The notes under the pieces are model-generated. The model searched no databases. It was not told the origin of the DNA and worked only from the letters and a program-made list of their open reading frames with translations. A program made the translations under genes and the position numbers. A stretch of 32,388 nucleotides of DNA from positions 1-32,388 of the forward strand of contig CAZWZF010000056.1 of assembly GCA_964638715.1 (NCBI GenBank), in the 5' to 3' direction. This document shows, piece by piece, positions 16,556 through 25,035 of the stretch. Positions within the stretch are counted from its first letter, which is position 1; every line of letters starts with the position of its first letter. The DNA comes from JBAXQQ01 sp037131695 (GTDB taxonomy: Bacteria; Armatimonadota; Hebobacteria; CAIYQO01).

Positions 16556-17467
16556 TTATTTCCACTTGCGTGCCGCTTGCAAATCCCGCTGTATCTGTGC
16601 TGCCAATACCTCTGCATTTTCAAATTTGATTATGCCGCGCAATTTCGTCAGCATTTCCACTACGACGCGTTCGCCGTAAATATCTTCATCAAAATCGATT
16701 ATATGCACTTCTAATGCCGGGGGGCGGTTAAAGGTTGGACGCGCACCGAAACTCATTACTGCGCGATGTCTCTCGCCTTTCACGGTTATATTTCCCGCAT
16801 AAATAGCATCGCCGGGGATCAGTTTACCCGGGTCAGCATCGATATTTGCGGTGCGAAATCCTATTTTTCTGCCGCGGGCATCGCCATTCTCTACAGTACC
16901 GGAAAATGAATAGCGATATCCCAGCAATTTCCCGGCTAACTCAACATCGCCATTCATCACCAGTTCGCGAATACGCGAACTGCTTACCGCTTCGCCTTCA
17001 ATTTCTACCGGCGACACGATATCAGCAACATAGTTTAACTGTGCCGCCATACTTTGCAACAGTTCTGGATTGCCGGTGCGATTATGCCCGAATGTTGAAC
17101 GATAACCCGCCACTATGACAGATGGATTCAGTGCGTTTTGCAGGTTTTGCAGATATTCCACGGCAGAAATCATGGCAAAATCATGGGTAAAATCAACCAC
17201 TGCAACGATATCCATCCCGAATGTTTCAAATAAGCTCAGTTTTTCTTCCAAAGTAGTGAGGAGCGGACAATTCGACTCTGGAATTAAGATACAGCGCGGG
17301 TGCGGATGATACGTTAACGCGACCGCCCGGGTTCTCTGTTTATCTGCCTGCTCGCGGCAACTGCGCAAAAGTGCCTGATGCCCCAGATGCACGCCGTCAA
17401 ACATGCCGATGGCAACGACGCAATTATCATATATTCTACTCTGCAGATTCGTTTTGATTATTTCCAC
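16556..17467 (-). CDS. ribF: Bifunctional riboflavin kinase/FAD synthetase RibF
   Basis: Converts riboflavin to FMN and then FAD with ATP in the cytosol. The N-terminal nucleotidyltransferase shows GMFDGVHLGH (residues 21-30), LTYHPHP and SSSRIRELV. The C-terminal kinase shows GRKIGFRTANI (199-209) and FGARPTFN. Length is 303, normal. The start is a GTG at 17467 with AAGGA about 7 nt upstream; it lies inside the end of the upstream HD-nuclease gene (32-bp overlap), so the genes are probably coupled. Two departures from consensus are seen. Arg205 replaces the usual Pro of the PTAN motif, and GYRSTFGHNRTG replaces the more usual G-x-D-F-x-FG. Either could affect nucleotide binding, but the rest of both domains is intact and the gene is most likely functional. 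Confidence 0.94.
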   Translation of the reverse strand: MEIIKTNLQSRIYDNCVVAIGMFDGVHLGHQALLRSCREQADKQRTRAVALTYHPHPRCILIPESNCPLLTTLEEKLSLFETFGMDIVAVVDFTHDFAMISAVEYLQNLQNALNPSVIVAGYRSTFGHNRTGNPELLQSMAAQLNYVADIVSPVEIEGEAVSSSRIRELVMNGDVELAGKLLGYRYSFSGTVENGDARGRKIGFRTANIDADPGKLIPGDAIYAGNITVKGERHRAVMSFGARPTFNRPPALEVHIIDFDEDIYGERVVVEMLTKLRGIIKFENAEVLAAQIQRDLQAARKWK

Positions 17468-18410
17468 TATTGTTTCCTTTGTACCATTGCCGTCCTTCTA
17501 CCCTGTCCCATTCCGTCCATTGGCTGCTTTCCAATCCTGTTTGCAGCATTTCCTGGCAGTGGGTTATTTTCGCCTCCATATTATCAATATGGTGCAGTAC
17601 CATCGCTTCCAATGTTCGCGGCACTACCACGGTGCCATATTCCGGTATGCCATGATGGCTTAAAATAAGGTGGCTGATTTTCATCGCTTTATCTTCCGGC
17701 ACGTCATTCTGCCGGCAGCGGTCGGTAAGCATACGGTCGCCAAGTACCAGGTGTCCGTGCAGCGACCCCAGAACGGTATATTCAATCGATAAAGACCAGC
17801 TAAATTCGTATATTTTGCCAATGTCATGCAGCAATGCGCCAGTCAGCAGTATATCGCGGTCAATCTGCGGATACAAAGTGCTCACCGAATCCGCCAATCG
17901 GCACAGCCTGACAACATGTTCAAGCAAACCGTGGATATAGGCGCCATGTACCCCGCGCGCCGCCGGTGCGGTGCAAAAAGCCGGACGGATATTCTCATCG
18001 CTGAAAATATCTTTTAACAGCCGCTTTAAATCAATATCAATTACCGAGGCGATAATCTGATCCAGTTCTCTTTCCAATATCTTGTAATCACCGCTATATG
18101 CCGGCATAAAATCGTCATGGTTAAACTCATCATCATATTCAACGATAGAGTCCAATAATATGCTGATGGAGTTGTTGTATTTTTGCGCTTTGCCGGAAAT
18201 TTCAACCAGCTTTCCTTCAAATATCCTGCCAAATGCATCCTCGCCGCCATCAAACATTTTCGCTTCAATGGTCCCGCTGTTATCGGCAAGGGTAACGGCA
18301 AGGTAAGTACCGACTTTATTTTTATAATCGGCTTTTCTTTTCGATTTCAACACCGCCAGGGTGCTTACAGCCGCGCCATCAGTTAATTCCGCCAGCATTT
18401 GCTTTGCCAT
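17436..18410 (-). CDS. OB-fold/HD-domain 3'-5' exoribonuclease (YhaM family)
   Basis: A 324-residue cytosolic nuclease of the YhaM/CBF1 type, which trims RNA (and some DNA) from the 3' end. The N-terminal OB-fold covers about residues 12-95 (KNKVGTYLAVTLADNSGTIEAKMFDGG). The HD domain has His165 (GLLEHVV), the His195-Asp196 pair (ALLHDIGK), GHLVLGDR, SHHG (251-254) and HHIDNMEAK (273-281), a full metal-binding set. GGGGA lies about 7 nt before the ATG. It follows the nth-like gene by 41 bp and overlaps ribF, so the three probably form one transcript. Family length and motif order match YhaM well. The gene symbol is withheld because function was not tested outside Firmicutes-type members. Confidence 0.88.
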   Translation of the reverse strand: MAKQMLAELTDGAAVSTLAVLKSKRKADYKNKVGTYLAVTLADNSGTIEAKMFDGGEDAFGRIFEGKLVEISGKAQKYNNSISILLDSIVEYDDEFNHDDFMPAYSGDYKILERELDQIIASVIDIDLKRLLKDIFSDENIRPAFCTAPAARGVHGAYIHGLLEHVVRLCRLADSVSTLYPQIDRDILLTGALLHDIGKIYEFSWSLSIEYTVLGSLHGHLVLGDRMLTDRCRQNDVPEDKAMKISHLILSHHGIPEYGTVVVPRTLEAMVLHHIDNMEAKITHCQEMLQTGLESSQWTEWDRVEGRQWYKGNNSGNNQNESAE

Positions 18411-18451
18411 TTTATTTCCCCGTTTTGTTTTTAGGTAGCTTCGATAACATT

Positions 18452-19126
18452 TTACCTTTTATTGTAATAATCGCACAATTCCGCTATTGCGCATGCCTGG
18501 CATTGCGGATTGCGGGCAGTGCATATTCGCCTGCCATGAGCGATAATATTCACGTGAAATGTCAAATAATCGTCTGGTTCGACGATTTTCTCCAGAATAT
18601 CATGGGCTTTGTCAGCGGTGACATCTTTATTTATCAATCCCAACCGCATCGTTACCCGATGGACATGGGTATCCACCGGCATCACCGGCTTGCCCAATGA
18701 AAACAGCAATACGCAGGAAGCCGTTTTTCTGCCGACACCATTGAAAGAAGTGAGGTAATCCAAACCGGCGCGCGGAGAGATGTTTTGCAGGAAATCCAGC
18801 GTAATTTCTCCATGTTCAGCTTTTAACTGCTGCAAAACCGCCTGGATTCGCGGTGCTTTCTGGTGCGATAATCCGCATAACTTGATGGCCATCGCCACCT
18901 GTTCAACCGGGGCATCCGCCACGCTGTCCCAATCAGAAAAAGCTGCTTTTAACGCATGGTATCCGCGCCAGGAGTTGGTATCGGTGGTGCTCTGCGATAA
19001 TATCGTCAGTACCAATTCATCTACCGGTGCCAGCACCCCGCCTTCCATCCTGTGCGGGTGATGCGCATGGTACAACTCATGCAAAATATCTCCCACCGTC
19101 TTCGCCTTGATTTTCAATTTTTTCAT
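18452..19126 (-). CDS. Endonuclease III-like DNA glycosylase/AP lyase with 4Fe-4S cluster
   Basis: A 224-residue base-excision-repair enzyme of the HhH-GPD family. The helix-hairpin-helix ends in NGVGRKTASCVL with the catalytic Lys134, and VDTHVHRV supplies the catalytic Asp152, so both glycosylase and lyase activity are expected. The C-terminus carries C-x6-C-x2-C-x5-C (Cys202, 209, 212, 218), the standard 4Fe-4S loop. The start at 19126 (MKKLKIK) fits the family length. A longer frame back to 19309 exists, but its extra 61 residues come from a repeat element and have no protein character. No clear Shine-Dalgarno site precedes 19126, so starts at 19135 or 19138 remain possible. It differs somewhat from classical Nth (LSQSTTDTNSWRGY), so substrate range is uncertain. 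Confidence 0.9.
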   Translation of the reverse strand: MKKLKIKAKTVGDILHELYHAHHPHRMEGGVLAPVDELVLTILSQSTTDTNSWRGYHALKAAFSDWDSVADAPVEQVAMAIKLCGLSHQKAPRIQAVLQQLKAEHGEITLDFLQNISPRAGLDYLTSFNGVGRKTASCVLLFSLGKPVMPVDTHVHRVTMRLGLINKDVTADKAHDILEKIVEPDDYLTFHVNIIAHGRRICTARNPQCQACAIAELCDYYNKR

Positions 19127-19235
19127 GGATAACATCATGAATAATATTAAACATAAAGCACATTTTTCCTTTAATCGCAAGGCCGCGGGAATGGTATCAA
19201 TACAGGGGACTGGGTTAAATCCAGTAAATTCAGAT

Positions 19236-19409
19236 GGTAAGGGAGCTGTCCTCAGCCCCCGCGACAGCGTCTTTTTTATAAAAAAGAATGGATTGTAACG
19301 ACAAAACAAGGTTTGTAATTACAACACCACGCAAAAAAATCTGTCGCTATTTCGCTTTATTACATAATTATTCCGGTACATCGCGGGAGCTGGGGACAGC
19401 TCCCCTACC
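19236..19409. mobile_element. MITE-like element, copy A
   Basis: A 174-bp non-coding element with 29-bp terminal inverted repeats matching at about 25 positions: GGTAAGGGAGCTGTCC at the left end and the reverse complement of GGTAGGGGAGCTGTCC at the right. Subterminal CGACAGCG (left) and TGTCGCTATTTCGC (right) extend the dyad. No transposase is encoded. Copies at 24831-25002 (same orientation) and 32185-32340 (opposite orientation) share ends and interior. Confidence 0.85.
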
Positions 19410-19480
19410 ACTGCCATCCGTCCAATTTATCACCTTCACCAACTTTCAACAATTTACAATTTACAATTTCCAATTCATCT

Positions 19481-19600
19481 CATCAGGGAGGTGGCAAGAG
19501 CGTCCCGCTCGGAAAAAGGAAGAACCGGAGATAAATTTCAGCGTTTAGTATTCTCTTGCGCAGCTAACGTCACCGGGACGGTGTCGCCACGTTTTACGCT
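19481..19600. other. Structure-prone segment, possible ncRNA or repeat
   Basis: Within 100 bases there are several exact complementary pairs: GTGGC (19491-19495) with GCCAC (19586-19590), GCAAGAG (19494-19500) with CTCTTGC (19553-19559) and CGTCCCG (19501-19507) with CGGGACG (19574-19580). The last two pairs interleave as in an H-type pseudoknot. Competing local hairpins are GAGCG/CGCTC (19498-19510) and CACCG/CGGTG (19571-19583). No known RNA family was recognised, and strand and expression are unknown. Confidence 0.3.
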
Positions 19601-19689
19601 CACTTTCCTATTTCTCACCTTCGCTAACTTCCAAGAAATCGTTTGAAGTCGACCGCACGACCGAAATAGAAATTTAATTTGCCATTTCC

Positions 19690-19735
19690 AATTTTCTCTC
19701 TTCTCTCTTCTCTCTTCACCCTTCTCTCTTCCCCA
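19690..19735. repeat. CTTCTCT simple repeat overlapping metX 3' end
   Basis: A pyrimidine tract of CTTCTCT-type units covers the metX stop codon (19716-19718) and encodes its last residues (GKREG). Similar tracts abut the stops of the diguanylate cyclase (26316-26337) and glycosidase (27977-28009) genes. Confidence 0.8.
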
Positions 19736-20882
19736 GAAATCCGCAAATCAGGCTGGTTATTTCTTCTACTTCCAAAAGAAAGGCGTCGTGGCCAGCGCCG
19801 GATTGCAGTTCTACGAAGCTGACGTCTTTGTCGTTTACCCGCAATGCACGTACTATTTCGCGGGACTGCGAAGTGGGGAAGAGCCAGTCGCTGCTGACTG
19901 AAATTACCAGGAATTTTGCTTTGGCGCGGTTCAACGCTTTTGCCAGTGTGCCGTATACCGCACCTAAATCGTAATAATCCATCGCCTTGGTAATATACAG
20001 GTATGAATTAGCGTCGAATCTTTTCACAAAGCTGTCACCCTGGTAATGCAGATAAGTCTCAACAGAAAACTCCGGTTTGAAGTTCCAATTGTATGCCTCG
20101 CTCGAACGCAATTTGCGGGCGAATTTGCTGTGCATTGATTCCTCGGACAAGTAAGTGATGTGCGCCACCATTCGCGCCACCGACAGACCATTTGCCGGCA
20201 CTTCGCCGCCGTAATAATTGCCTTCTTTCCAATTTGGGTCGCTCATAATCGCCGCGCGTCCCACCGCGTCAAAAGCGATATTCTGCGCATTAAGACGGTG
20301 AGTGGTGGCGATGGGTATGCAATGCTCAACAAAATCAGGATAGGCGACGCCCCATTGCAGCGCCTGCATGCCGCCCATGGAACCACCAACCACGGCGTAC
20401 CATTTATTGATATTAAAAAATTCCATCAGCAGCATCTGGGCATTTACCATGTCGCCAATGGTAATCATGGGGAAATCCAGTCCGTAATGCTTGCCGGTTA
20501 CAGGATTTATACTGCCCGGTCCGGTGCTGCCCTGGCATCCGCCGATAATATTGGAACAAACAACGAAATAATGGTCGGTATCAAATGCTTTGCCCGGACC
20601 AATCATGGTATCCCACCAGCCTGGCTTGGCATTTTCTTTCAAGATATCACCCTCTATAACATCGGTGGCGTAATATCCGGCAGCGTGAGAGTCGCCCGAC
20701 AGCGCGTGTTCAACTAAAACAGCGTTAGTACCGGCTTCATTCAGCTTACCATAGGTTTCATAAGCCAATGTAATCGGCCCGAGTTTTTCGGTGCTTTCCA
20801 GTGATAAAAAATCGCTATAATGATAATATTTTCTTTCTACAATACCGACGTTATCATCGGGTATTCTGCTAATGTCTGTCAT
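19716..20882 (-). CDS. metX: Homoserine O-acetyltransferase (MetX family)
   Basis: Acylates homoserine at the start of methionine synthesis, in the cytosol. The alpha/beta-hydrolase catalytic triad is visible: Ser168 in VVGGSMGGMQALQW, Asp332 in SSDWLFP and His365 in GAGHDAF. The family motifs GGCQGSTGP, DFPMITIGDMV and the N-terminal LAYETYG are also present. The ATG at 20882 is chosen because GAGG lies about 8 nt upstream and the resulting 388 residues match the family. A longer frame to 20945 only adds residues read out of the yvcK coding sequence. The gene overlaps the end of yvcK by 14 bp. Acetyl versus succinyl specificity cannot be settled by eye; acetyl is the common case. The very C-terminus is written by a simple repeat. 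Confidence 0.94.
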   Translation of the reverse strand: MTDISRIPDDNVGIVERKYYHYSDFLSLESTEKLGPITLAYETYGKLNEAGTNAVLVEHALSGDSHAAGYYATDVIEGDILKENAKPGWWDTMIGPGKAFDTDHYFVVCSNIIGGCQGSTGPGSINPVTGKHYGLDFPMITIGDMVNAQMLLMEFFNINKWYAVVGGSMGGMQALQWGVAYPDFVEHCIPIATTHRLNAQNIAFDAVGRAAIMSDPNWKEGNYYGGEVPANGLSVARMVAHITYLSEESMHSKFARKLRSSEAYNWNFKPEFSVETYLHYQGDSFVKRFDANSYLYITKAMDYYDLGAVYGTLAKALNRAKAKFLVISVSSDWLFPTSQSREIVRALRVNDKDVSFVELQSGAGHDAFLLEVEEITSLICGFLGKREG

Positions 20883-22209
20883 ATTTTCGCCTCTTCGGGG
20901 TGGTAGCAATATTTTTTTCCAGTGGTTTTCCCATGTTTTCTGCAACTTTTTCCAGTATAACCCGTGCTAATTTTGCCGGGTTGTGCCTTGCCAGGTGCGC
21001 TTCGGCAAGAAATTCGCCCAATACTGGTTTGCTGCCTAATTTTATGCAGTTCTCAATATCTGCCGTTACGAAGTTTTGGTTATTGGCACGATACATCTCC
21101 AAAATATCTGCGGCAGGTTTCTGAATATTTACCACTATATAATCAAACGGGTTGGGTATACTCAACTGATTTAATACAGCCTGCAAATGCGCTGACGCAC
21201 TAAAATCGTCGCTTTCGCCGGGTTGAGTCATGACATTGCAGATAAAGAATTTCATCGCCTTGGATTTTGCTATCTCTTCTGATATTCCAGGTACTAAAAA
21301 GTTCGGAATAATACTGGTATATACGCTGCCCGGACCGACAATAATGATATCTGCCTCACGAATTGCATCAATTGATTCAGGCAATGCCTGAATATCTTCA
21401 GTAATTATAGACAATTTATCAATTGCAGCCGGATGCGCCGTTATGGCGGTTTCGCCTTCAACAACAGTACCATCATTCATGATTGCCTGCAGCACAAACC
21501 CTTTATTGGTAGCGGGTAAAACACGACCGCGAATTGCCAATACCTGCGATGCGTCTTTTATACCATGATAAAAATCATCATTAATTTGTCCCAGACCGGC
21601 AATTATCAGGTTGCCCAGGTTGTGGCCGTGTAATTCCCCACAGTCACCGGTGAACCGGTGGCTGAATATCTTTTCCATGACAGATTCTTCCTGCGCCAGT
21701 GCCACCATGCAGTTGCGGATATCACCCGGCGGGGGGATATTAAGGCATGATCGCAGACGTCCGCTGCTGCCGCCATCATCAGATACCGTAACAATTGCAC
21801 TGATATCCAGCGGGTATTCTTTCAAACCACGCAAAACAGTAGATAAACCGGTGCCACCGCCAAGGCCGACAACTTTTAAAGTTGGCGCCGTCTTTTCTGA
21901 CAGAAATGATTTTAATAATTGCTTAGGTGTTAATGCCGGGTTGGCTAAAAATGTGAAAATATTAATTAATCTGTTCACGCCATACATCAAGCCAGTGACA
22001 CCAATAATTGCGATGCCAAGACCTATCAGTAATATTGCGTTTTCTGATATGTTTTTAGTGGTTAAGCGTGTCCAGACGTCCCAAACGCTGTTTGAAATAA
22101 GGCGGGGATCTGTGATAAATGAAAAACCTATTGCAAAAGCAAAAATGCTAAAAATAGATAAAAATATCCACCGTTTTATTCGAATGCCAGGGAGAAATAT
22201 TTTATACAA
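20869..22209 (-). CDS. yvcK: YvcK/CofD-like gluconeogenesis factor with N-terminal membrane anchor
   Basis: YvcK proteins bind UDP-sugars and are needed for normal cell shape and growth on gluconeogenic carbon in Bacillus and relatives; they are related to CofD transferases. The hallmark motifs are here: LGGGTGLS (116-123), VSDDGGSSGRLR (142-153), PPGDIRNC (160-167), GHNLGNL and VGPGSVYTSIIP. Unlike short YvcK proteins it has an N-terminal extension with two predicted membrane helices (about 14-33 and 58-79), as in the longer form seen in several phyla, so it is probably membrane-attached. The start is a TTG at 22209 with AAAGGA about 7 nt upstream. Length is 446. metX follows with a 14-bp overlap; no functional link to methionine is known. 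Confidence 0.9.
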   Translation of the reverse strand: MYKIFLPGIRIKRWIFLSIFSIFAFAIGFSFITDPRLISNSVWDVWTRLTTKNISENAILLIGLGIAIIGVTGLMYGVNRLINIFTFLANPALTPKQLLKSFLSEKTAPTLKVVGLGGGTGLSTVLRGLKEYPLDISAIVTVSDDGGSSGRLRSCLNIPPPGDIRNCMVALAQEESVMEKIFSHRFTGDCGELHGHNLGNLIIAGLGQINDDFYHGIKDASQVLAIRGRVLPATNKGFVLQAIMNDGTVVEGETAITAHPAAIDKLSIITEDIQALPESIDAIREADIIIVGPGSVYTSIIPNFLVPGISEEIAKSKAMKFFICNVMTQPGESDDFSASAHLQAVLNQLSIPNPFDYIVVNIQKPAADILEMYRANNQNFVTADIENCIKLGSKPVLGEFLAEAHLARHNPAKLARVILEKVAENMGKPLEKNIATTPKRRKYDRH

Positions 22210-22242
22210 CTATTAATCCTTTCTGTAAAATATGTGTTTAAT

Positions 22243-22248
22243 ATTATA
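22243..22248 (-). promoter_or_regulatory. Likely -10 for yvcK-metX
   Basis: The minus strand has a consensus TATAAT (in GGGTATAATATT) 33 bp before the TTG start. The best -35 (AGTCAA or TTAGTC) is poor, so confidence is moderate. Confidence 0.45.
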
Positions 22249-22300
22249 CCCGAAATCACCCTGTATTGACTAATTTGTATGGTAAACAGCCATTCAGTTG

Positions 22301-22309
22301 TGATATAAT
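22301..22309 (+). promoter_or_regulatory. Extended -10 for the peptidase-like gene
   Basis: TGATATAAT matches the TGn-TATAAT consensus exactly. It lies 68 bp upstream of the ATG at 22378, in the 168-bp divergent gap shared with yvcK. Confidence 0.6.
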
Positions 22310-22377
22310 CGACAGCAACTATGATGTATAATAATTCTATAATAAATTTGTTTGCATTTGCCTTTAAAGGAGTGAAG

Positions 22378-24756
22378 ATGAAGGTACAGATAACATTGTT
22401 TTTACTGCTGCAACTGCTTGTCTGCCGCAGTATGGCTATCACCCCAATCGCGCCAATGGAAATTGAAAACCAGGGATACTGGCTGCCGGCAAAAGCGGTA
22501 GCGGATTACGTGGGGAAAACACTTGTTTTTCGCAACAAGGAGATTATCGCCGATAAATATACCTTCAAAAAAGACGAGAGCAAAGTCGTTGACGGCATTA
22601 CATATATAAAATCAGAAGTTTTTGCGGACGCATTTGGTGGTGAAAGAATTTACCGGCCTGATATTGACCGGACAATTATCGATATCCCCGGTATGCCTAT
22701 GCCACTTTCCATGCAGCAAATCGGTTATTTCCCCACCGGTGAAAAATTATATGTTCAATCCAAAGATACTTCATTTCAGTTATCAGTTACTCCATGGTTT
22801 TTATATTCTAACTCTTTACCCGCCATTGATAAAAATGAAAATATCTACTGGATGAATTATAACCAGATTTATTATAAACCTGCCGCTTCGCAAAATTACC
22901 AGGAGATATATCGCCGACTTGAATGTGTCATTAAAATACGCGGATTTGATGCGAAAAATAATCTGATCTGTGAAATAACAAATAACAAACCCGGCGAACA
23001 TGAAATATGGCAGATAAAGAGTGATGGTACGAAAAGGCTGATAGTTAAAGGGATCAACGCAGACGTTTCTTCTTCAGGAGAGATGCTGGCATTTAGCAGA
23101 AAAGAAAATAATACCGGCAAGATTTACCTGAAATCATTATTAAATGATACCGACGAAATATACCTGGGGTTAGGCACAAAAGTACAATTCGCGCCGGATT
23201 CGGCATCTTTGCGATATTTTAATGATGATGAAATCATTCGCCGCTCGTTGATAAATGATACGCCGGGAGAAATAATAAGCATCTTCTCCAATCATTTCAT
23301 GAACATGGACATTACTATCTGTAGTGCCGATAATAAATCTCTCGGCGGCAAAGGAACCGCCGGCATATTTGTATCGCCTGCGGATAAAACGGCGATACGA
23401 TATTTAACCGGCAACCCGGATGATGCCAACCCGCAATTCAGCCAGAACGATGTGCTGTTTTTACGCGATAACCGGTTGATGAAAATACCTATTAACGATG
23501 GTTGCATTGAAAAAGAACTATTTCCCGGTCTGCATATTTCAAGTTACAAGATATCAAACAATAACCTGATTTATTCAGCATCTGGAACAATACAGAAAAA
23601 AGATGACTACAGCATAGATGTCGATGTGAATAATGTAGTGAAAGCTGTCGAGCAAGTTTCTGAATGCAACGCCGGTGAAGTTATTGTAGAGCAAATCACC
23701 CCGGAAAATGCAGCGGGGATTATTGCACGAAAATATATCTCAAATCTGCAAAAAGAAGAATGGAAAAATGCAAATAGAATCTCTCAGGGGATGTTGGGAT
23801 TTTTTGACGACCAAACCGGCAAAGTTTACCTGATTCCGCAGAATATCAAGAAATTAGCTAACGGAATTAATGAAAAATCCTTTGCAGAAATGGTGCTGGC
23901 TCATGAAATTACTCACAAAATGCAATATGATCTGAATAATTATTTCCCCTGTAATTTTGACGCGCAACTGGCATGGGCGGCTGTAACTGAAGGTCAGGCA
24001 ATGGTAGTAGCTGATAAAGTTGCGATTGACATGAAGATTCCGGCAGATGTGGTGAAGAAGGTAAATAATTTCACGAAAAACGCAATGCCAAACAAATTAT
24101 CATCCAACCAGCAAATCGCCGGACAGATGACCGCAGAGATTTATCGCGCCGGGAAATTATTTATTACCTGGCAAGGTATCAATAATAGTTATAATAAAAT
24201 GTGGCAAATAATAAAAAATCCACCATTAACCACCGACACCTTATATCATCCACAGAATTACCCGGAAAAAGCCGGCAAGGTTGATTACGCATATTTATTG
24301 AAAGATATCAACAAGATGTTCCCGGGCAAAATGCTCATGATGAATAATGCGGCAATCGGCACATTGGCGCAAAGGATAATCTATAATGGTATGGATGATG
24401 CTGACAAGATGGCGTTGCAGGAACATATAAAAGCTATACAAACTGCGGTACTGGATAACGGCGATAACACCGCGTCTGTTAGCGTGGTAATTCTTGATAA
24501 TACCAAGCTGACTGGCAGATTTATAATAGCAGCAGAAAAAATTGCCATCAAAAATAACCACAAACTGACAGTAGATACCTTTGTCAGTGGCGAAATAGCC
24601 GGGAGAAAGATAACCACAAATAACGGAAAATCTCTGCTATTCCGTATTCTATATAACACATCAGTGATTGAAATAAGTACAAACGGCATTATTTTGACAG
24701 ATGACAATGCCGCCAAAATAATGCGTCAGGTTATTGTGAGATTGAAAGGGAAATGA
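22378..24756 (+). CDS. Secreted propeller-like protein with HExxH zinc-peptidase-like C-terminus
   Basis: A 792-residue exported protein. The ATG at 22378 has AAAGGAG about 6 nt upstream and starts a signal peptide (MKVQITLFLLLQLLVCRSMA). Residues about 25-95 (YWLPAKAVADYVGKTL...DRTIIDI) look like a copper-amine-oxidase-N-type stalk domain. Residues about 115-420 have repeated strand patterns with SSSGEMLAFSRK and FAPDSASLRYF, as in TolB/WD40-like propellers. The C-terminal third has AEMVLAHEITHKMQYD with HEITH at 509-513 and AVTEGQAMVVAD with Glu538, 25 residues later. Together these are a plausible gluzincin zinc site. The region after residue 690 returns to beta-rich sequence. Peptidase activity is inferred from the motif. 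No close named family was recognised, and it has no operon partner. Confidence 0.75.
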   Translation: MKVQITLFLLLQLLVCRSMAITPIAPMEIENQGYWLPAKAVADYVGKTLVFRNKEIIADKYTFKKDESKVVDGITYIKSEVFADAFGGERIYRPDIDRTIIDIPGMPMPLSMQQIGYFPTGEKLYVQSKDTSFQLSVTPWFLYSNSLPAIDKNENIYWMNYNQIYYKPAASQNYQEIYRRLECVIKIRGFDAKNNLICEITNNKPGEHEIWQIKSDGTKRLIVKGINADVSSSGEMLAFSRKENNTGKIYLKSLLNDTDEIYLGLGTKVQFAPDSASLRYFNDDEIIRRSLINDTPGEIISIFSNHFMNMDITICSADNKSLGGKGTAGIFVSPADKTAIRYLTGNPDDANPQFSQNDVLFLRDNRLMKIPINDGCIEKELFPGLHISSYKISNNNLIYSASGTIQKKDDYSIDVDVNNVVKAVEQVSECNAGEVIVEQITPENAAGIIARKYISNLQKEEWKNANRISQGMLGFFDDQTGKVYLIPQNIKKLANGINEKSFAEMVLAHEITHKMQYDLNNYFPCNFDAQLAWAAVTEGQAMVVADKVAIDMKIPADVVKKVNNFTKNAMPNKLSSNQQIAGQMTAEIYRAGKLFITWQGINNSYNKMWQIIKNPPLTTDTLYHPQNYPEKAGKVDYAYLLKDINKMFPGKMLMMNNAAIGTLAQRIIYNGMDDADKMALQEHIKAIQTAVLDNGDNTASVSVVILDNTKLTGRFIIAAEKIAIKNNHKLTVDTFVSGEIAGRKITTNNGKSLLFRILYNTSVIEISTNGIILTDDNAAKIMRQVIVRLKGK

Positions 24757-25035
24757 GAAATGGCAAATGGCAAATTGTTGATGGAAGTTTTGGAAGTTAG
24801 CTAAGGTGATAAATAAGAAGGATGGTTTATGGTAGGGGAACTGTCCCCAGTTCCCGCGACAGCGTCTTTCTTAAAAAAAAGAATGGGTTGTGGCGACAGA
24901 ATCAGATAAAAAAAACCGCACCAATTGAGAAATCTGTCGCTATTTCGCTGTTTTACATTATTTTTTCGGTTCATCGCGGGAGCTGAGGACAGCTCCCCTA
25001 CCTTTACCAGATATTTTTAAATTTTCAATTTCTAA
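24757..25035. other. Repeat-filled convergent gap
   Basis: No gene. The first 70 bases (AAATGGCAAATGGCAAATTG, then GAAGTTAGCTAAGGTGATAAAT) match, in reverse complement, the flank of MITE-like copy A at 19412-19477. MITE-like copy B follows, then a short AT-rich tail to the isomerase stop. Confidence 0.7.
24831..25002. mobile_element. MITE-like element, copy B
   Basis: A 172-bp non-coding element with terminal inverted repeats GGTAGGGGAACTGTCCCCAG at the left and the reverse complement of GGTAGGGGAGCTGTCCTCAG at the right. It shares CGCGACAGCGTCTTTCTTAA near the left end and TCTGTCGCTATTTCGCTG near the right end with copy A, in the same orientation. No target-site duplication could be fixed by eye. 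Confidence 0.85.

Larger units (their letters stand above)
19127..19715. other. Repeat-rich gene-free region between nth-like gene and metX
   Basis: Nearly 590 bases without a credible gene. From left to right it holds about 110 bp of possible nth promoter, a MITE-like element (19236-19409), a degenerate stretch ending in CAATTTACAATTTACAATTT (19425-19477), a structure-prone segment (19481-19600), and CTTCTCTCTTC simple repeats that run into the metX stop codon. Confidence 0.7.

Noticed and set aside
19127..19309. N-terminal extension of the nth-like gene
   Set aside because: The added 61 residues are read partly from MITE-like copy A and have no similarity to glycosylases. The family length starts at about 19126.
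20883..20945. Longer metX start
   Set aside because: The extension lies wholly inside yvcK coding sequence, and a Shine-Dalgarno site supports 20882.
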